From Nonomuraea fuscirosea (GTDB lineage Bacteria > Actinomycetota > Actinomycetes > Streptosporangiales > Streptosporangiaceae), in the NCBI RefSeq assembly GCF_003001935.1, contig NZ_PVNG01000030.1, positions 62,001 through 126,000 of the forward strand: DNA of 64,000 bases, written 5' to 3'. A program made the position numbers and the translations under genes. Position 1 is the first letter of the stretch. Each line of letters opens with the position of its first letter. This document shows positions 16,609 to 25,957 of this stretch, one piece after another. The notes below the pieces were generated by a model, which saw nothing but the letters and a program-made list of their open reading frames with translations, was not told the DNA's origin and did no database searches.

Positions 16609-16620
16609 TGACATTTGTCA
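16609..16620. promoter_or_regulatory. Palindrome in the exporter-TCS operon promoter
   Basis: TGACA-TT-TGTCA, perfect 5-bp arms, 62 bp before the ATPase start codon. NarL-type regulators often bind such short inverted repeats, so this is a candidate autoregulatory site. A longer GC repeat, GGCGGGGCGGG (16562-16572) with CCCGCCCCGCC (16626-16636), flanks it and could instead be a hisG terminator stem. Confidence 0.5.
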
Positions 16621-16645
16621 GATCACCCGCCCCGCCGGAGCGTTG

Positions 16646-17491
16646 TCAGAGGCGGCAGGCGTAGATGTCGGTGACCAGGATGGCGCGCCCGCCGATGTCC
16701 CAGAGCTTGTCCATCACCTGCTGGTGGCCCTTGCGCCGGACCATGGCCCGCACCGCGACCCAGCCCTCACGGTGCAGCGGCGAGACGGTGGGCCCCTCCA
16801 TGCCGGGGGTGAGCGCGATGGCCTCCTCGATGCGCTCGGCCCGGATGTCGTAGTCCATCATCACGTAGTCGCGGGCGTGCACGACGCCCTGGAAGCGGCG
16901 TACGAGCTGCTCGACGCCCTGGGTGTCGGGCACGCCCTGCCGCCTGATCAGCACCGCCTCCGAGCGCATGATCGGCTCGCCGAAGACCTCCAGGCCGACG
17001 TTGCGCAGCGTGGTGCCGGTCTCGACCACGTCGGCCACGGCGTCGGCGACGCCGAGCCGGATGGCGGTCTCGACGGCTCCGTCGAGCTTGATGACGCGGG
17101 CGTCGACGCCCTGGTCGGAGAGGTATTTCTCGAGCAGTCCCGCGTAGGAGGTGGCGATGCTCCGGCCGTTGAGGTCGGCCACCGACGTCATCGCGCCGGC
17201 CGTGGTGGCCAGCCGGAACGTGGAGTCGCCGAAGCCGAGCGGCATGATCTCCTCGACCGGGGCGCCGGAGTCGACCAGCATGTCGCGGCCGGTGATGCCC
17301 ACGTCGAGGGTGCCCTCGCCGACGTAGACGGCGATGTCGCGGGGGCGCAGGAAGAACAGCTCGCAGCCGTTGGCCTCGTCGACCAGGACGAGTTCCTTGC
17401 TGTCGCGGCGCGAGCGGTAGCCCGCCTCTTTCAGCATGCTCTGGGCGGCCTCGCTGAGCGCGCCCTTGTTGGGTACTGCCAGACGCAGCAT
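16646..17491 (-). CDS. hisG: ATP phosphoribosyltransferase
   Basis: First enzyme of histidine synthesis: joins PRPP and ATP to give N-1-(5-phosphoribosyl)-ATP. 281 aa, the long (HisG_L) form with the C-terminal ACT-like feedback domain that binds histidine. Visible motifs: LRLAVPNKGALSEAA at the N-terminus, VGITGRDML, and the PRPP loop region VADVVETGTTLRNVGLEVF around 155-173. The C-terminal domain begins near residue 205 (YVMMDYDIRAERIEEA). Lies 58 bp downstream of hisE on the same strand, the usual actinobacterial pair; the remaining his genes are elsewhere. Confidence 0.96.
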   Translation of the reverse strand: MLRLAVPNKGALSEAAQSMLKEAGYRSRRDSKELVLVDEANGCELFFLRPRDIAVYVGEGTLDVGITGRDMLVDSGAPVEEIMPLGFGDSTFRLATTAGAMTSVADLNGRSIATSYAGLLEKYLSDQGVDARVIKLDGAVETAIRLGVADAVADVVETGTTLRNVGLEVFGEPIMRSEAVLIRRQGVPDTQGVEQLVRRFQGVVHARDYVMMDYDIRAERIEEAIALTPGMEGPTVSPLHREGWVAVRAMVRRKGHQQVMDKLWDIGGRAILVTDIYACRL

Positions 17492-17549
17492 GTCAGGTCC
17501 TTACGTGTCTCGCTTCCGTCATCTCCCGGGTGCCGGGCGCCTGGGCGCC

Positions 17550-17813
17550 CTAGAGATGCTTGTAGACCTGGTCGAGGCCGATGCCCTTGGCGATCATGAG
17601 CACCTGAACGTGGTAGAGGAGTTGCGAGATCTCCTCGGCGGCCCTGTCGTCTGACTCGTGCTCGGCCGCCATCCAGCTCTCGGCGGCCTCCTCGACGACC
17701 TTCTTGCCGATGGCATGGACGCCGGCGTCGAGCGCGGCCACGGTGCCCGAGCCCGCGGGCCGGGTCCGGGCCTTCTCGGACAGCTCGGCGAACAGCTCTT
17801 CGAAGGTCTTCAT
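17550..17813 (-). CDS. hisE: Phosphoribosyl-ATP pyrophosphatase
   Basis: Second step of histidine synthesis, hydrolysing phosphoribosyl-ATP to phosphoribosyl-AMP. 87 aa, normal for the monofunctional actinobacterial enzyme. The MazG-like all-alpha fold shows its metal-binding acidic helices: KKVVEEAAESWMAAEHES and DRAAEEISQLLYHVQVLM. ATG 17813 follows a GAGAGA purine run. Pairs with hisG immediately downstream. Confidence 0.95.
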   Translation of the reverse strand: MKTFEELFAELSEKARTRPAGSGTVAALDAGVHAIGKKVVEEAAESWMAAEHESDDRAAEEISQLLYHVQVLMIAKGIGLDQVYKHL

Positions 17814-17987
17814 GATCTCTCTCGTCGGTCGGCTGCGTGCCTGATAAGCCTAGTCTGCGTCATGGGGTGACGCCGCCCCGCGTCCGCCACGCGAGACGCC
17901 ACAAGACGACGGTGCGAGACGACGTGCGAGACGGTGGGCGAGACGGTGGGGATGACAGGGGGACGACGCGAGCACCCGGCCGGAAAC

Positions 17988-18030
17988 GGCACTGCCCGCC
18001 GCACCTGAGAAAGGCACAGCGGGCAGTGTC
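17988..18030 (-). terminator. Terminator hairpin of the helicase gene
   Basis: CACTGCCCGC (17990-17999) pairs perfectly with GCGGGCAGTG (18019-18028); loop 19 nt. It lies 37 bp beyond the helicase stop (minus strand) and 175 bp upstream of hisE. No U-tract, as is common in actinobacteria. The remaining part of this 253-bp gap has only a small GAGACGGTGGG duplication near 17930-17950. Confidence 0.75.
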
Positions 18031-18066
18031 GTGAAATGTCGCGGTATGTCGCGGTGTCAGGCGCGG

Positions 18067-19947
18067 TCAGCGCTCGAAGCGACGCCCCGAGTTACGGCGG
18101 AAACCACCGTTGCCACGGTCGTCCGGACGCCCGCCGCCACCGCCGGAGCGGTAGCCGTCACGCGGCGCGCGGTCGTCGGAGCGCACCCCGCGCTCGCGGT
18201 CGGCCGAGAACGGCCGGCCACGGTCGGAGGCGTAACGGCCGCCCCGGTCGTCGGACCGGTAGCCGCCACCGCCGCTGCGCTGCCCGCGGTCGTCCTGCCG
18301 GAACGGGCGGTCGTCGGAGCGGTAGCCGCCCCGAGCGGGCCGGCTGTCACGGCGGCGGTCGTCGCCGATCGGGCGCTGCTCCTGCGTACGCCCGAACGGC
18401 CGCTCACCCTCGCCGTGCCGGCGCGGACGCCGGTCGTCGCCGGAGGTGAAGGGACGCTCGTCGTCGTGCCGGCGCGGACGCCGGTCGTCACCGGACGCGA
18501 ACGGGCGGTCGCCGTCCTCGTGCCGGCGCGGACGGCGGTCGTCGCCGGAGCCGGGGCCGAACGAGCGCTCGCCGTCGTCGTGCCGGCGCGGGCGGCGCTC
18601 ACCGTCGAAATCCCGGCGGCCCCGCCCCCTGCCCCTGCGCTCGGACGAGCCGCCCTCGCGGCGCGGGCGCAGCGGCTTGCGGACGTCGGGCTCCCACACG
18701 GGAACGGCCTCGCCGCTCGGCGTGCGGGACCCGGTCACCTCGGCGAGGCGAGGGTGGCCGGGCGTGGCCTTGAGCCGGAACGGGTGGATCCCGGCGCGGC
18801 GGGTGAGGGCGTCGGTCGAACGGCGCTCGTTGGGCAGCACCAGCGTGACGACCGTGCCCTTCTCGCCGGCGCGGGCCGTGCGGCCGCCCCGGTGCAGGTA
18901 GCTCTTGTGGTCCTGCGGCGGGTCCACGTGCAGCACCAGGCTGATGTTGTCCACGTGGATGCCGCGGGCCGCGACGTCGGTGCAGACGAGCACGTTGACG
19001 GAGCCCTCACGGAACTCGGCGAGGATGCGGGTGCGCTGGTTCTGGCGCTTGCCGCCGTGCAGGCCGCCCGCCTTGACGCCGACCCTGGCCAGTTGCTTGC
19101 ACAGCCGGTCCACGCCGTGCTGGGTGCGGACGAAGATGATCGTACGGCCCTCGCGGTTGGCGATCTCGGCCGTGACGTCGAACTTGTCGTCGCGCGACAC
19201 CTGCATCACGTGGTGCTCCATGGTGTCGACCGGCGAGGTCGCCGGGGCCACGGAGTGGGTGATCGGGTCCTTGAGGAAGCGCTGCACCAGCTTGTCGACG
19301 TCGCCGTCGAGCGTGGCCGAGAACAGCAGCCGCTGGCCGTCGGCCGGGGTCTGCGCGAGCAGGTCGGTGACGACGGGGAAGAAGCCGAGGTCGCACATGT
19401 GGTCGGCCTCGTCGAGGACGCTGACCTCGACGTCGCCGAGCGAGCACTCACCCTGGCGGATGAGGTCGCCCAGGCGGCCGGGGGTGGCGATCACGATGTC
19501 GACGCCGCGGCGCAGCGCCTCGATCTGCTTGCCCATGGACATGCCGCCGACGATGACCTTCATACGCAGCCCGAGGCCGCGCCCGAGGGGCTCGAGAGCG
19601 TCGTGCACCTGGAGGGCGAGCTCGCGGGTGGGCACGAGGATCATCGCGTGCGGACGCCCGGGGGCGGGCCGCACACCGGCGATGCGCGCCATGGTGGGCA
19701 GGCCGAAGGCGAGGGTCTTGCCCGAGCCGGTCTGGCCGCGCCCGAGGACGTCGTGGCCGGCGAGCACGTCGGGGATCGTCGCGCTCTGAATGGGGAACGG
19801 GCTGTCGAAGCCCAGCTTGGCCAGTCCGTTGAGGAGCGGCTTGGGCAGGCCCAGCAGCTCGAACTCGGACGGGCCCGGCCCAGCGTTGGTCTCGGCGTTC
19901 GTCTCAGGGGAGGTTTCGCCGATCGTGGGCATGACAGCGTCAAGCAT
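18067..19947 (-). CDS. DEAD-box RNA helicase with long charged, repetitive C-terminal tail
   Basis: About 626 aa. ATP-dependent RNA remodelling enzyme of the DEAD-box class: Q motif near FDSPFPIQSATIPD, motif I GQTGSGKT (71-78), motif II DEAD in VLDEADHM, motif III SAT in LLFSATLDGD, and motif VI HRGGRTARAGEKG. Residues beyond about 410 form a disordered tail rich in Arg, Asp and Gly with RRPRRHDD-like and RSDDR-like units, an RNA-binding and possibly phase-separating extension. Start is uncertain: ATG 19947 (MLDAVMPTIG) or GTG 19953 two codons earlier. The tail's 27-33 bp DNA repeats (CGGTCGTC..) are a slippage-prone stretch. Upstream leader contains three hairpins, suggesting post-transcriptional, perhaps cold-related, control. 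Confidence 0.93.
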   Translation of the reverse strand: MLDAVMPTIGETSPETNAETNAGPGPSEFELLGLPKPLLNGLAKLGFDSPFPIQSATIPDVLAGHDVLGRGQTGSGKTLAFGLPTMARIAGVRPAPGRPHAMILVPTRELALQVHDALEPLGRGLGLRMKVIVGGMSMGKQIEALRRGVDIVIATPGRLGDLIRQGECSLGDVEVSVLDEADHMCDLGFFPVVTDLLAQTPADGQRLLFSATLDGDVDKLVQRFLKDPITHSVAPATSPVDTMEHHVMQVSRDDKFDVTAEIANREGRTIIFVRTQHGVDRLCKQLARVGVKAGGLHGGKRQNQRTRILAEFREGSVNVLVCTDVAARGIHVDNISLVLHVDPPQDHKSYLHRGGRTARAGEKGTVVTLVLPNERRSTDALTRRAGIHPFRLKATPGHPRLAEVTGSRTPSGEAVPVWEPDVRKPLRPRREGGSSERRGRGRGRRDFDGERRPRRHDDGERSFGPGSGDDRRPRRHEDGDRPFASGDDRRPRRHDDERPFTSGDDRRPRRHGEGERPFGRTQEQRPIGDDRRRDSRPARGGYRSDDRPFRQDDRGQRSGGGGYRSDDRGGRYASDRGRPFSADRERGVRSDDRAPRDGYRSGGGGGRPDDRGNGGFRRNSGRRFER

Positions 19948-19973
19948 GGTCACGAAATTCGTGCCTTTCCGTC

Positions 19974-20060
19974 GAAGTGGCGCGTCACTTCTGCGAAAGG
20001 ACGAGCCGGGACGTGCGGCTCCTGGCCGCACACGTTCAGGGCGCCCGCCATGAGGGCGGG
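19974..20060 (-). promoter_or_regulatory. Three consecutive hairpins in the helicase leader
   Basis: Stems: GAAGTG/CACTTC (19974-19991), GTGCGGC/GCCGCAC (20013-20031, 5-nt loop) and CCCGCC/GGCGGG (20044-20060, 5-nt loop). They lie 27-113 bp upstream of the start codon. If transcribed with the gene, they form a structured 5' leader; the promoter itself was not located with confidence. Confidence 0.55.
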
Positions 20061-20143
20061 ATGAAAATGAGGGGGCACACCCGGCACCGGCCGCAGGCGA
20101 TGCGTGACGCGCGATGAGACGTCAGGTGTTCCTGTTTTCCAAC

Positions 20144-20172
20144 GCCGGGGATATTATCGGATATTCCCCGGC
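20144..20172 (-). terminator. Probable terminator of the suf operon
   Basis: GCCGGGGA and TCCCCGGC form an 8-bp GC stem (20144-20172) around an AT-rich loop, 81 bp after the sufT stop on the minus strand. No U-tract follows. Direction is inferred from gene positions; the rest of the 305-bp gap contains the helicase leader and no gene. Confidence 0.6.
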
Positions 20173-20252
20173 CAGGGGCACGGACTTTCCGGAACCCGCT
20201 ATGGCACGCTGAAACGGCTGACGATTTACGCCAGCCGTGACAGCGGAAAAGA

Positions 20253-20612
20253 TCAGACGTTGAAGCCTAGCATACGCAGTTGCTCGCGCCCCTCGTCGGT
20301 GATCTTGTCAGGGCCCCACGGCGGCAGCCAGACCCAGTTGATCTTCACATCCGAGACCATGCCGTCGAGCGCCGAGTGGGCCTGGTCCTCGATGACGTCG
20401 GTCAGCGGGCAGGCCGCGCTGGTCAGCGTCATGTCGATGGTGGCCACGGGCTGCCCGCCGTCGGACGGGTCGAGGTTGAGCCCGTAGATCAGGCCCAGGT
20501 CGACGACGTTGATGCCGAGCTCGGGGTCGACGACGTCCTTGAGCGCCTCCATGACCTCTTCGGCGGTCGCGTCACCGTCGTAGCCGGTCGGGGTCTCCAC
20601 AGGCTTGCTCAT
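20253..20612 (-). CDS. sufT: Fe-S assembly factor SufT (MIP18/DUF59 family)
   Basis: 119-aa cytoplasmic DUF59/MIP18 protein involved in Fe-S maturation, last gene of the suf operon. Family signature at about 25-50: LKDVVDPELGINVVDLGLIY, followed by IDMTLTSAACPLTDVIEDQ with the conserved Cys of the TxxxCP motif, and WVWLPPWGPDKITDEGREQL at the end. ATG 20612 overlaps sufU by ATGA; the frame is open 19 codons upstream inside sufU but lacks family similarity there. Confidence 0.93.
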   Translation of the reverse strand: MSKPVETPTGYDGDATAEEVMEALKDVVDPELGINVVDLGLIYGLNLDPSDGGQPVATIDMTLTSAACPLTDVIEDQAHSALDGMVSDVKINWVWLPPWGPDKITDEGREQLRMLGFNV

Positions 20613-21049
20613 TCGGCAGCACTCCTCACAACAGCGTCCTTGTACGCCATCCACGAAAGCAACGCACATTTAACACGCGCCGGGAACTTGGCCACGCCCG
20701 CGAACGCGACCGCGTCGCCGAGGACCTCCTCGTCGGCCTCGACCTTCCCCCGGCCCTGCATGAGCCGGGTGAACTCGTCGACCACGGAGAGCGTCTCGGC
20801 GACCGTGGCGCCGGTGGCCAGCTCGTGCAGCACCGACGCGGCGGCCTGGCTGATCGAGCAGCCCTGACCTTCGTAGGAGACGTCCAGAACCTTGCCCGCG
20901 TCGCCCACCTTGACCCTGAGCGTGATCTCGTCGCCGCACGTCGGGTTCACGTGGTGAACCTCGGCGTCGTACGGCTCACGAAGCCCGCGCCCCTGCGGGT
21001 GCTTGTAGTGCTCCAGGATCAGCTCCTGGTACATCGACTCGCCGATCAT
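20609..21049 (-). CDS. sufU: Zinc-dependent sulfurtransferase SufU
   Basis: 146-aa SufU that accepts persulfide sulfur from SufS and passes it to the SufBCD scaffold. The three Cys ligands and Asp are visible: NPTCGDEI, GQGCSISQAAASVL and ARVKCALLSW near the C-terminus, with the SufU-specific insertion between the last two. Start ATG 21049 is two bases after the SufS stop and about 11 nt after GAAGGTG; a later Met (MYQELILEHY, 21034) is an alternative. Confidence 0.95.
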   Translation of the reverse strand: MIGESMYQELILEHYKHPQGRGLREPYDAEVHHVNPTCGDEITLRVKVGDAGKVLDVSYEGQGCSISQAAASVLHELATGATVAETLSVVDEFTRLMQGRGKVEADEEVLGDAVAFAGVAKFPARVKCALLSWMAYKDAVVRSAAE

Positions 21050-21051
21050 GG

Positions 21052-22304
21052 CTATGCGAACACCTTCTGAACGTGATGGAGGCCGCGCACCAGGGCGTCG
21101 ATCTCGCCCGTGGTGTTGTACAGGTAGAACGACGCCCGCGTGGTCGCGGGTATTCCGAAGCGCAGGTGCAGCGGGCGCGCGCAGTGGTGCCCGACGCGTA
21201 CGGCGACCCCGAACTGGTCGTCCAGGATCTGCCCGACGTCGTGCGGGTGGATGCCCTCCAGCGTGAACGACACCGTGCCCCCGCGCCCTTCGAGCGTCTC
21301 GGGGCCGATGACGCGCAGGGTGGGCACCTCGCGCAGGGCGTCGAGCGCGTAGGCCGTCAGCGTGCGCTCGTGCGCCTCGACGGCCTCCATGCCGACCTCG
21401 GTGAGGTAGTCGACCGCCGCGCCGAGCCCGATGGCCTCGACGATCGGCGGCGTGCCCGCCTCGAACTTGTGCGGGATCGGCGCGTACGTCGAGCGGTCCA
21501 TCCAGACCGCCTCGATCATCTCGCCCCCGCCCAGGAACGGCGGCATGGCCTCCAGCAGCTCGCCGCGCCCCCACAGCACGCCGATGCCGGAGGGGCCGAC
21601 CATCTTGTGGCCGGTGAAGGCCACGAAGTCGGCGCCCAGCGCGGTCACGTCGACCGGGTGGTGCGGCACGGACTGGGAGGCGTCGAGCGCGACCAGCGCG
21701 CCTGCCTCACGGGCCCGCGCGGCCACCTCGGCCACCGGGTTGACGGTGCCCAGCACGTTGGACTGGTGCGCGATCGAGACGATCTTCGTCCGCTCGGTGA
21801 TGAGCTCGGGCGTGTAGTCGAGCCGCCCGTCGTCGGTGACGCCGAACCACTTCAGCGTCGCGCCGGTGCGCTGCGCGAGCAGCTGCCACGGCACGATGTT
21901 GGAGTGGTGCTCCATCTCGGAGATGACGATCTCGTCACCGGGGCCGAGGGTGAAGCGCGGATCGGTGTTGACCGGGTTGCCGAAGGAGTAGGCGAGCAGG
22001 TTGAGCGCCTCGGAGGCGTTCTTGGTGAAGATCACCTCGTCGCGCGACGGCGCCCCGACGAAGCCCGCGATCTTGTCGCGGGCGTTCTCGTAGGCGTCGG
22101 TCGACTCGGCGCCGAGCACGTGCATGGCGCGCCCGACGTTGCTGTAGTGCAGCGCCAGGTGCTCCCGCATGGTCTCGATGACCTGGTTGGGCTTCTGTGA
22201 GGAGTTGCCCGAGTCGAGATAGACGAGCGGACGCCCGTCGGGCAGCTCGCGGGAGAAGATCGGGAAGTCTTCCCTGATCTTCTCCACATCGAAGCTGTGT
22301 GAAG

Positions 22305-22308
<4 letters not shown>
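21052..22308 (-). CDS. sufS: Cysteine desulfurase SufS
   Basis: 418-aa PLP enzyme converting cysteine to alanine and enzyme persulfide, supplying sulfur for clusters. N-terminal IREDFPIFSRELPDGRPLVY, Schiff-base Lys in FTGHKMVGPSGIGVLWG, and the active-site Cys in AVRVGHHCARPLHLRFG. Length and motifs are typical of group II (SufS) enzymes. Overlaps sufC by ATGA; ATG 22308. Confidence 0.96.
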
Positions 22309-23051
<743 letters not shown>

Positions 23052-23055
23052 GTGC

Positions 23056-23379
23056 TTAGGACTCCTTCGAGAGCGAGACGAGCACGTCATCGCCGTCGAT
23101 CTTGACTGTGTAGACGTTCACGGGCTGGGTCGCGGGCGGCCCGGTGGGCTTGCCGGTCTGGATGTCGAAGCACGAGCCGTGCAGCCAGCACTCCAGGGTG
23201 CCGTCGTAGACCTCCCCCTCGCTGAGCTTGACCTCGGCGTGGGAGCAGACGTCGTGCAGGGCGAAGACCTCTTCGCCCCTGCGGACCAGCGCCACCGGCG
23301 TCTCGTCCGCGCCGACCTCGACACCGAGGACGCCCCCTTCGGGGATGTCCTCGACCTTGCACACCTTCTCGAAGCTCAT
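23056..23379 (-). CDS. Rieske [2Fe-2S] ferredoxin of the suf operon
   Basis: 107-aa non-haem iron oxygenase-type ferredoxin. Rieske ligands CSHAEVKLSEG and CWLHGSCFD supply two Cys and two His. It lies between sufD and sufC in actinobacterial suf operons, where it may deliver electrons during cluster building; its exact role is unproven. ATG 23379 overlaps the sufD stop (ATGA); 4 bp separate it from sufC. Confidence 0.94.
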   Translation of the reverse strand: MSFEKVCKVEDIPEGGVLGVEVGADETPVALVRRGEEVFALHDVCSHAEVKLSEGEVYDGTLECWLHGSCFDIQTGKPTGPPATQPVNVYTVKIDGDDVLVSLSKES

Positions 23380-24545
23380 CGAACGGTCTCCGCGACGGGC
23401 TCGGCCGCCTCGGCGACGGACTCGGCGGTGTTGAGCTCCGCCTCCAGGGCGTTCATGACGCGCTCGCGGATCTCGTCGATCTGGATCTTCTCGATGAGCT
23501 GGCCGAGGAAGCCCCGCACGACCAGGCGGCGGGCCTCGTCGTAGGGGATGCCGCGGGCCTGGAGGTAGAAGATGTGCTCGTCGTCGAGCCGGCCGGAGGC
23601 GGAGGCGTGCCCCGCTCCGGCGACCTCGCCGGTGAGGATCTCCAGGTTGGGCACCGAGTCGGCGCGGGCGCCGTCGGTGAGGATGAGGTTGCGGTTGAGC
23701 TCGTACGTGTCGGTGCCCTCGGCCTCGACCCTGATGATCACGTCGCCGATCCAGACGGCGTGCGCCCGGTCGCCCTGGAGGGCGCCGCGGTAGTCGACGT
23801 TGCTCTTGCAGTTGGGCTGCGAGTGGTCGACCAGGAGGCGGTGCTCCAGGTGCTGGCCGGCGTCGACGAAGTAGACGCCCGACATGTCGGCGTCGCCGCC
23901 GGGGGCGGTGTAGGTGACGCTGGGCGACAGGCGGACGAGGTCGCCGCCGAACGTCACCACGAAGCTGCGGAACGTCGCGTCCTTGGCCAGCGAGGCGTGG
24001 TGGGAGGAGACGTGCACGGCGTCGTCGTCCCAGTCCTGGAGGCTGACGACCCTGAGGCTGGCGCCGTCGCCGACGACGAACTCGATGTTGTCGGCGTAGA
24101 CGGCGCTGCCCTTGTGGTCGAGCACGAGCACGGCCTCGGCCATCGGCTCGACCTTGACCACGATGTGGCCGTAGGCGGCGCCGTCGCCGGTGCCGGTCAG
24201 CGTGAGCACGGTGGGCTTGGAGGTGACGGCCTCGCGCGGCACCGTGATCACGGTGGCCTTCTCGAAGCTGTTCCACGCCTGGGCGCTGACCCGGTCGGCC
24301 GGCATGAACGACTTGCCCACGCGGGCGTCGTCGCGGCCGACCGTCTCGACGGTGACCTCGGGTGCGGCCTCGACGTCGACCCGGACGTGCCCGGCGGCCT
24401 CGGCCTTGCCGTTGTGCAGGCCCTTCAGGCGGGCCAGCGGCGTGAAGCGCCACGCCTCCTCGCGCCCGGTCGGGACGTCGAAGTCGGCCAGGTCGTAGGA
24501 CGCCTTCTCGTGCAGGGTCGACAGGGGCTTCTCGTTCAGGCCCAT
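23376..24545 (-). CDS. sufD: Fe-S assembly protein SufD
   Basis: 389-aa scaffold subunit, paralogue of SufB, with a right-handed beta-helix core. The C-terminal block HASASGRLDDEHIFYLQARG and REARRLVVRGFLGQLIEKI-like text (EARRLVVRGFLGQLIEKIQI) is characteristic, and the start MGLNEKPLSTLHEKASYDLA is typical for actinobacteria. ATG shares one base with the sufB stop (TGATG). Confidence 0.95.
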   Translation of the reverse strand: MGLNEKPLSTLHEKASYDLADFDVPTGREEAWRFTPLARLKGLHNGKAEAAGHVRVDVEAAPEVTVETVGRDDARVGKSFMPADRVSAQAWNSFEKATVITVPREAVTSKPTVLTLTGTGDGAAYGHIVVKVEPMAEAVLVLDHKGSAVYADNIEFVVGDGASLRVVSLQDWDDDAVHVSSHHASLAKDATFRSFVVTFGGDLVRLSPSVTYTAPGGDADMSGVYFVDAGQHLEHRLLVDHSQPNCKSNVDYRGALQGDRAHAVWIGDVIIRVEAEGTDTYELNRNLILTDGARADSVPNLEILTGEVAGAGHASASGRLDDEHIFYLQARGIPYDEARRLVVRGFLGQLIEKIQIDEIRERVMNALEAELNTAESVAEAAEPVAETVR

Positions 24546-25957
24546 CAGCCGACGGCTCCTTCCATCTGCAGCTCGATCAGCCGGTTGAGCTCGAGCGCGT
24601 ACTCCATGGGCAGCTCACGCGCGATCGGCTCGACGAAGCCGCGCACGATCATCGCCATCGCCTCGTCCTCGTCGAGGCCGCGGCTCATGAGGTAGAAGAG
24701 CTGGTCCTCGCTGACCTTGGAGACCGTGGCCTCGTGACCCATCGAGACGTCGTCCTCGCGGACGTCGACGTAGGGGTAGGTGTCGGAGCGGCTGATCTGG
24801 TCGACCAGCAGCGCGTCGCACTTGACGGTGCTGGCGCTGCCGTGGGCGCCCTCCTCGATCTGCACGAGACCGCGGTAGGAGGTGCGGCCGCCGCCGCGCG
24901 CCACCGACTTGGAGATGACGCTGGAGCTGGTGTTGGGCGCCAGGTGCACCATCTTGGAGCCGGCGTCCTGGTGCTGGCCCTCGCCGGCGAACGCGACGCT
25001 CAGGGTCTCGCCCTTGGCGTGCTCGCCCATGAGGTAGACGGCCGGGTACTTCATCGTGACCTTGGAGCCGATGTTGCCGTCGATCCACTCCATGGTCGCG
25101 CCCTCGTAGGCGACGGCGCGCTTGGTGACCAGGTTGTAGACGTTGTTGGACCAGTTCTGAATGGTCGTGTAACGGCAGCGGGCGTTCTTCTTCACGATGA
25201 TCTCGACGACCGCGCTGTGCAGCGAGTCGGAGGAGTAGATCGGCGCGGTGCAGCCCTCGACGTAATGCACGTAGCTGTTCTCGTCGACGATGATCAGCGT
25301 CCGCTCGAACTGGCCCATGTTCTCGGTGTTGATCCGGAAGTAGGCCTGCAGCGGGATCTCGACCTCGACGTTCGGCGGCACGTAGATGAACGAGCCACCG
25401 GACCACACGGAGGTGTTGAGCGCGGCGAACTTGTTGTCGCCCACCGGGATCACCGAGCCGAAGTACTCCTTGAAGAGCTCCTCGTGCTCCTTCAGGCCCG
25501 TGTCGGTGTCGACGAAGATGACGCCCTTCTCCTCAAGGTCCTCACGGATCTTGTGGTAGACGACCTCCGACTCGTACTGGGCGGCGACGCCGGCGATGAG
25601 GCGCTGCTTCTCCGCCTCGGGGATGCCGAGCTTGTCGTAGGTGTTCTTGATGTCGGCGGGCAGCTCGTCCCAGGAAGCGGCCTGCTTCTCGGTCGAGCGC
25701 ACGAAGTACTTGATGTTGTCGAAGTCGATGGCGGTGAGGTCGGAACCCCAGGTCGGCAGCGGCTTCCTGTCGAACAGGCGGAGGCCCTTCAGGCGAAGGT
25801 CGAGCATCCATTCCGGCTCGTTCTTGAGTCCGGAGATGTTGCGGACGACCTCCTCGGACAGGCCTCGCTTGGCCGCCGCGCCCGCGGCATCCGGGTCGGC
25901 CCAGCCGAACTTGTAATTCCCGAGGCCTTCCAGCTCCGGGCGGTCGGTGACAGTCAC
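24545..25957 (-). CDS. sufB: Fe-S assembly protein SufB
   Basis: 470-aa scaffold on which clusters are built, in complex with SufC and SufD. Recognisable by PPNVEVEIPLQAYFRIN, VEGCTAPIYSSDSLHSAVVE with the conserved Cys, RCRYTTIQNWSNNVYNLVTK and the terminal ATVSKVSEDQLFYLMSRGLD. GTG 25957 has GGAG about 8 nt upstream and overlaps the sufR stop (GTGA). Confidence 0.97.
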   Translation of the reverse strand: MTVTDRPELEGLGNYKFGWADPDAAGAAAKRGLSEEVVRNISGLKNEPEWMLDLRLKGLRLFDRKPLPTWGSDLTAIDFDNIKYFVRSTEKQAASWDELPADIKNTYDKLGIPEAEKQRLIAGVAAQYESEVVYHKIREDLEEKGVIFVDTDTGLKEHEELFKEYFGSVIPVGDNKFAALNTSVWSGGSFIYVPPNVEVEIPLQAYFRINTENMGQFERTLIIVDENSYVHYVEGCTAPIYSSDSLHSAVVEIIVKKNARCRYTTIQNWSNNVYNLVTKRAVAYEGATMEWIDGNIGSKVTMKYPAVYLMGEHAKGETLSVAFAGEGQHQDAGSKMVHLAPNTSSSVISKSVARGGGRTSYRGLVQIEEGAHGSASTVKCDALLVDQISRSDTYPYVDVREDDVSMGHEATVSKVSEDQLFYLMSRGLDEDEAMAMIVRGFVEPIARELPMEYALELNRLIELQMEGAVG

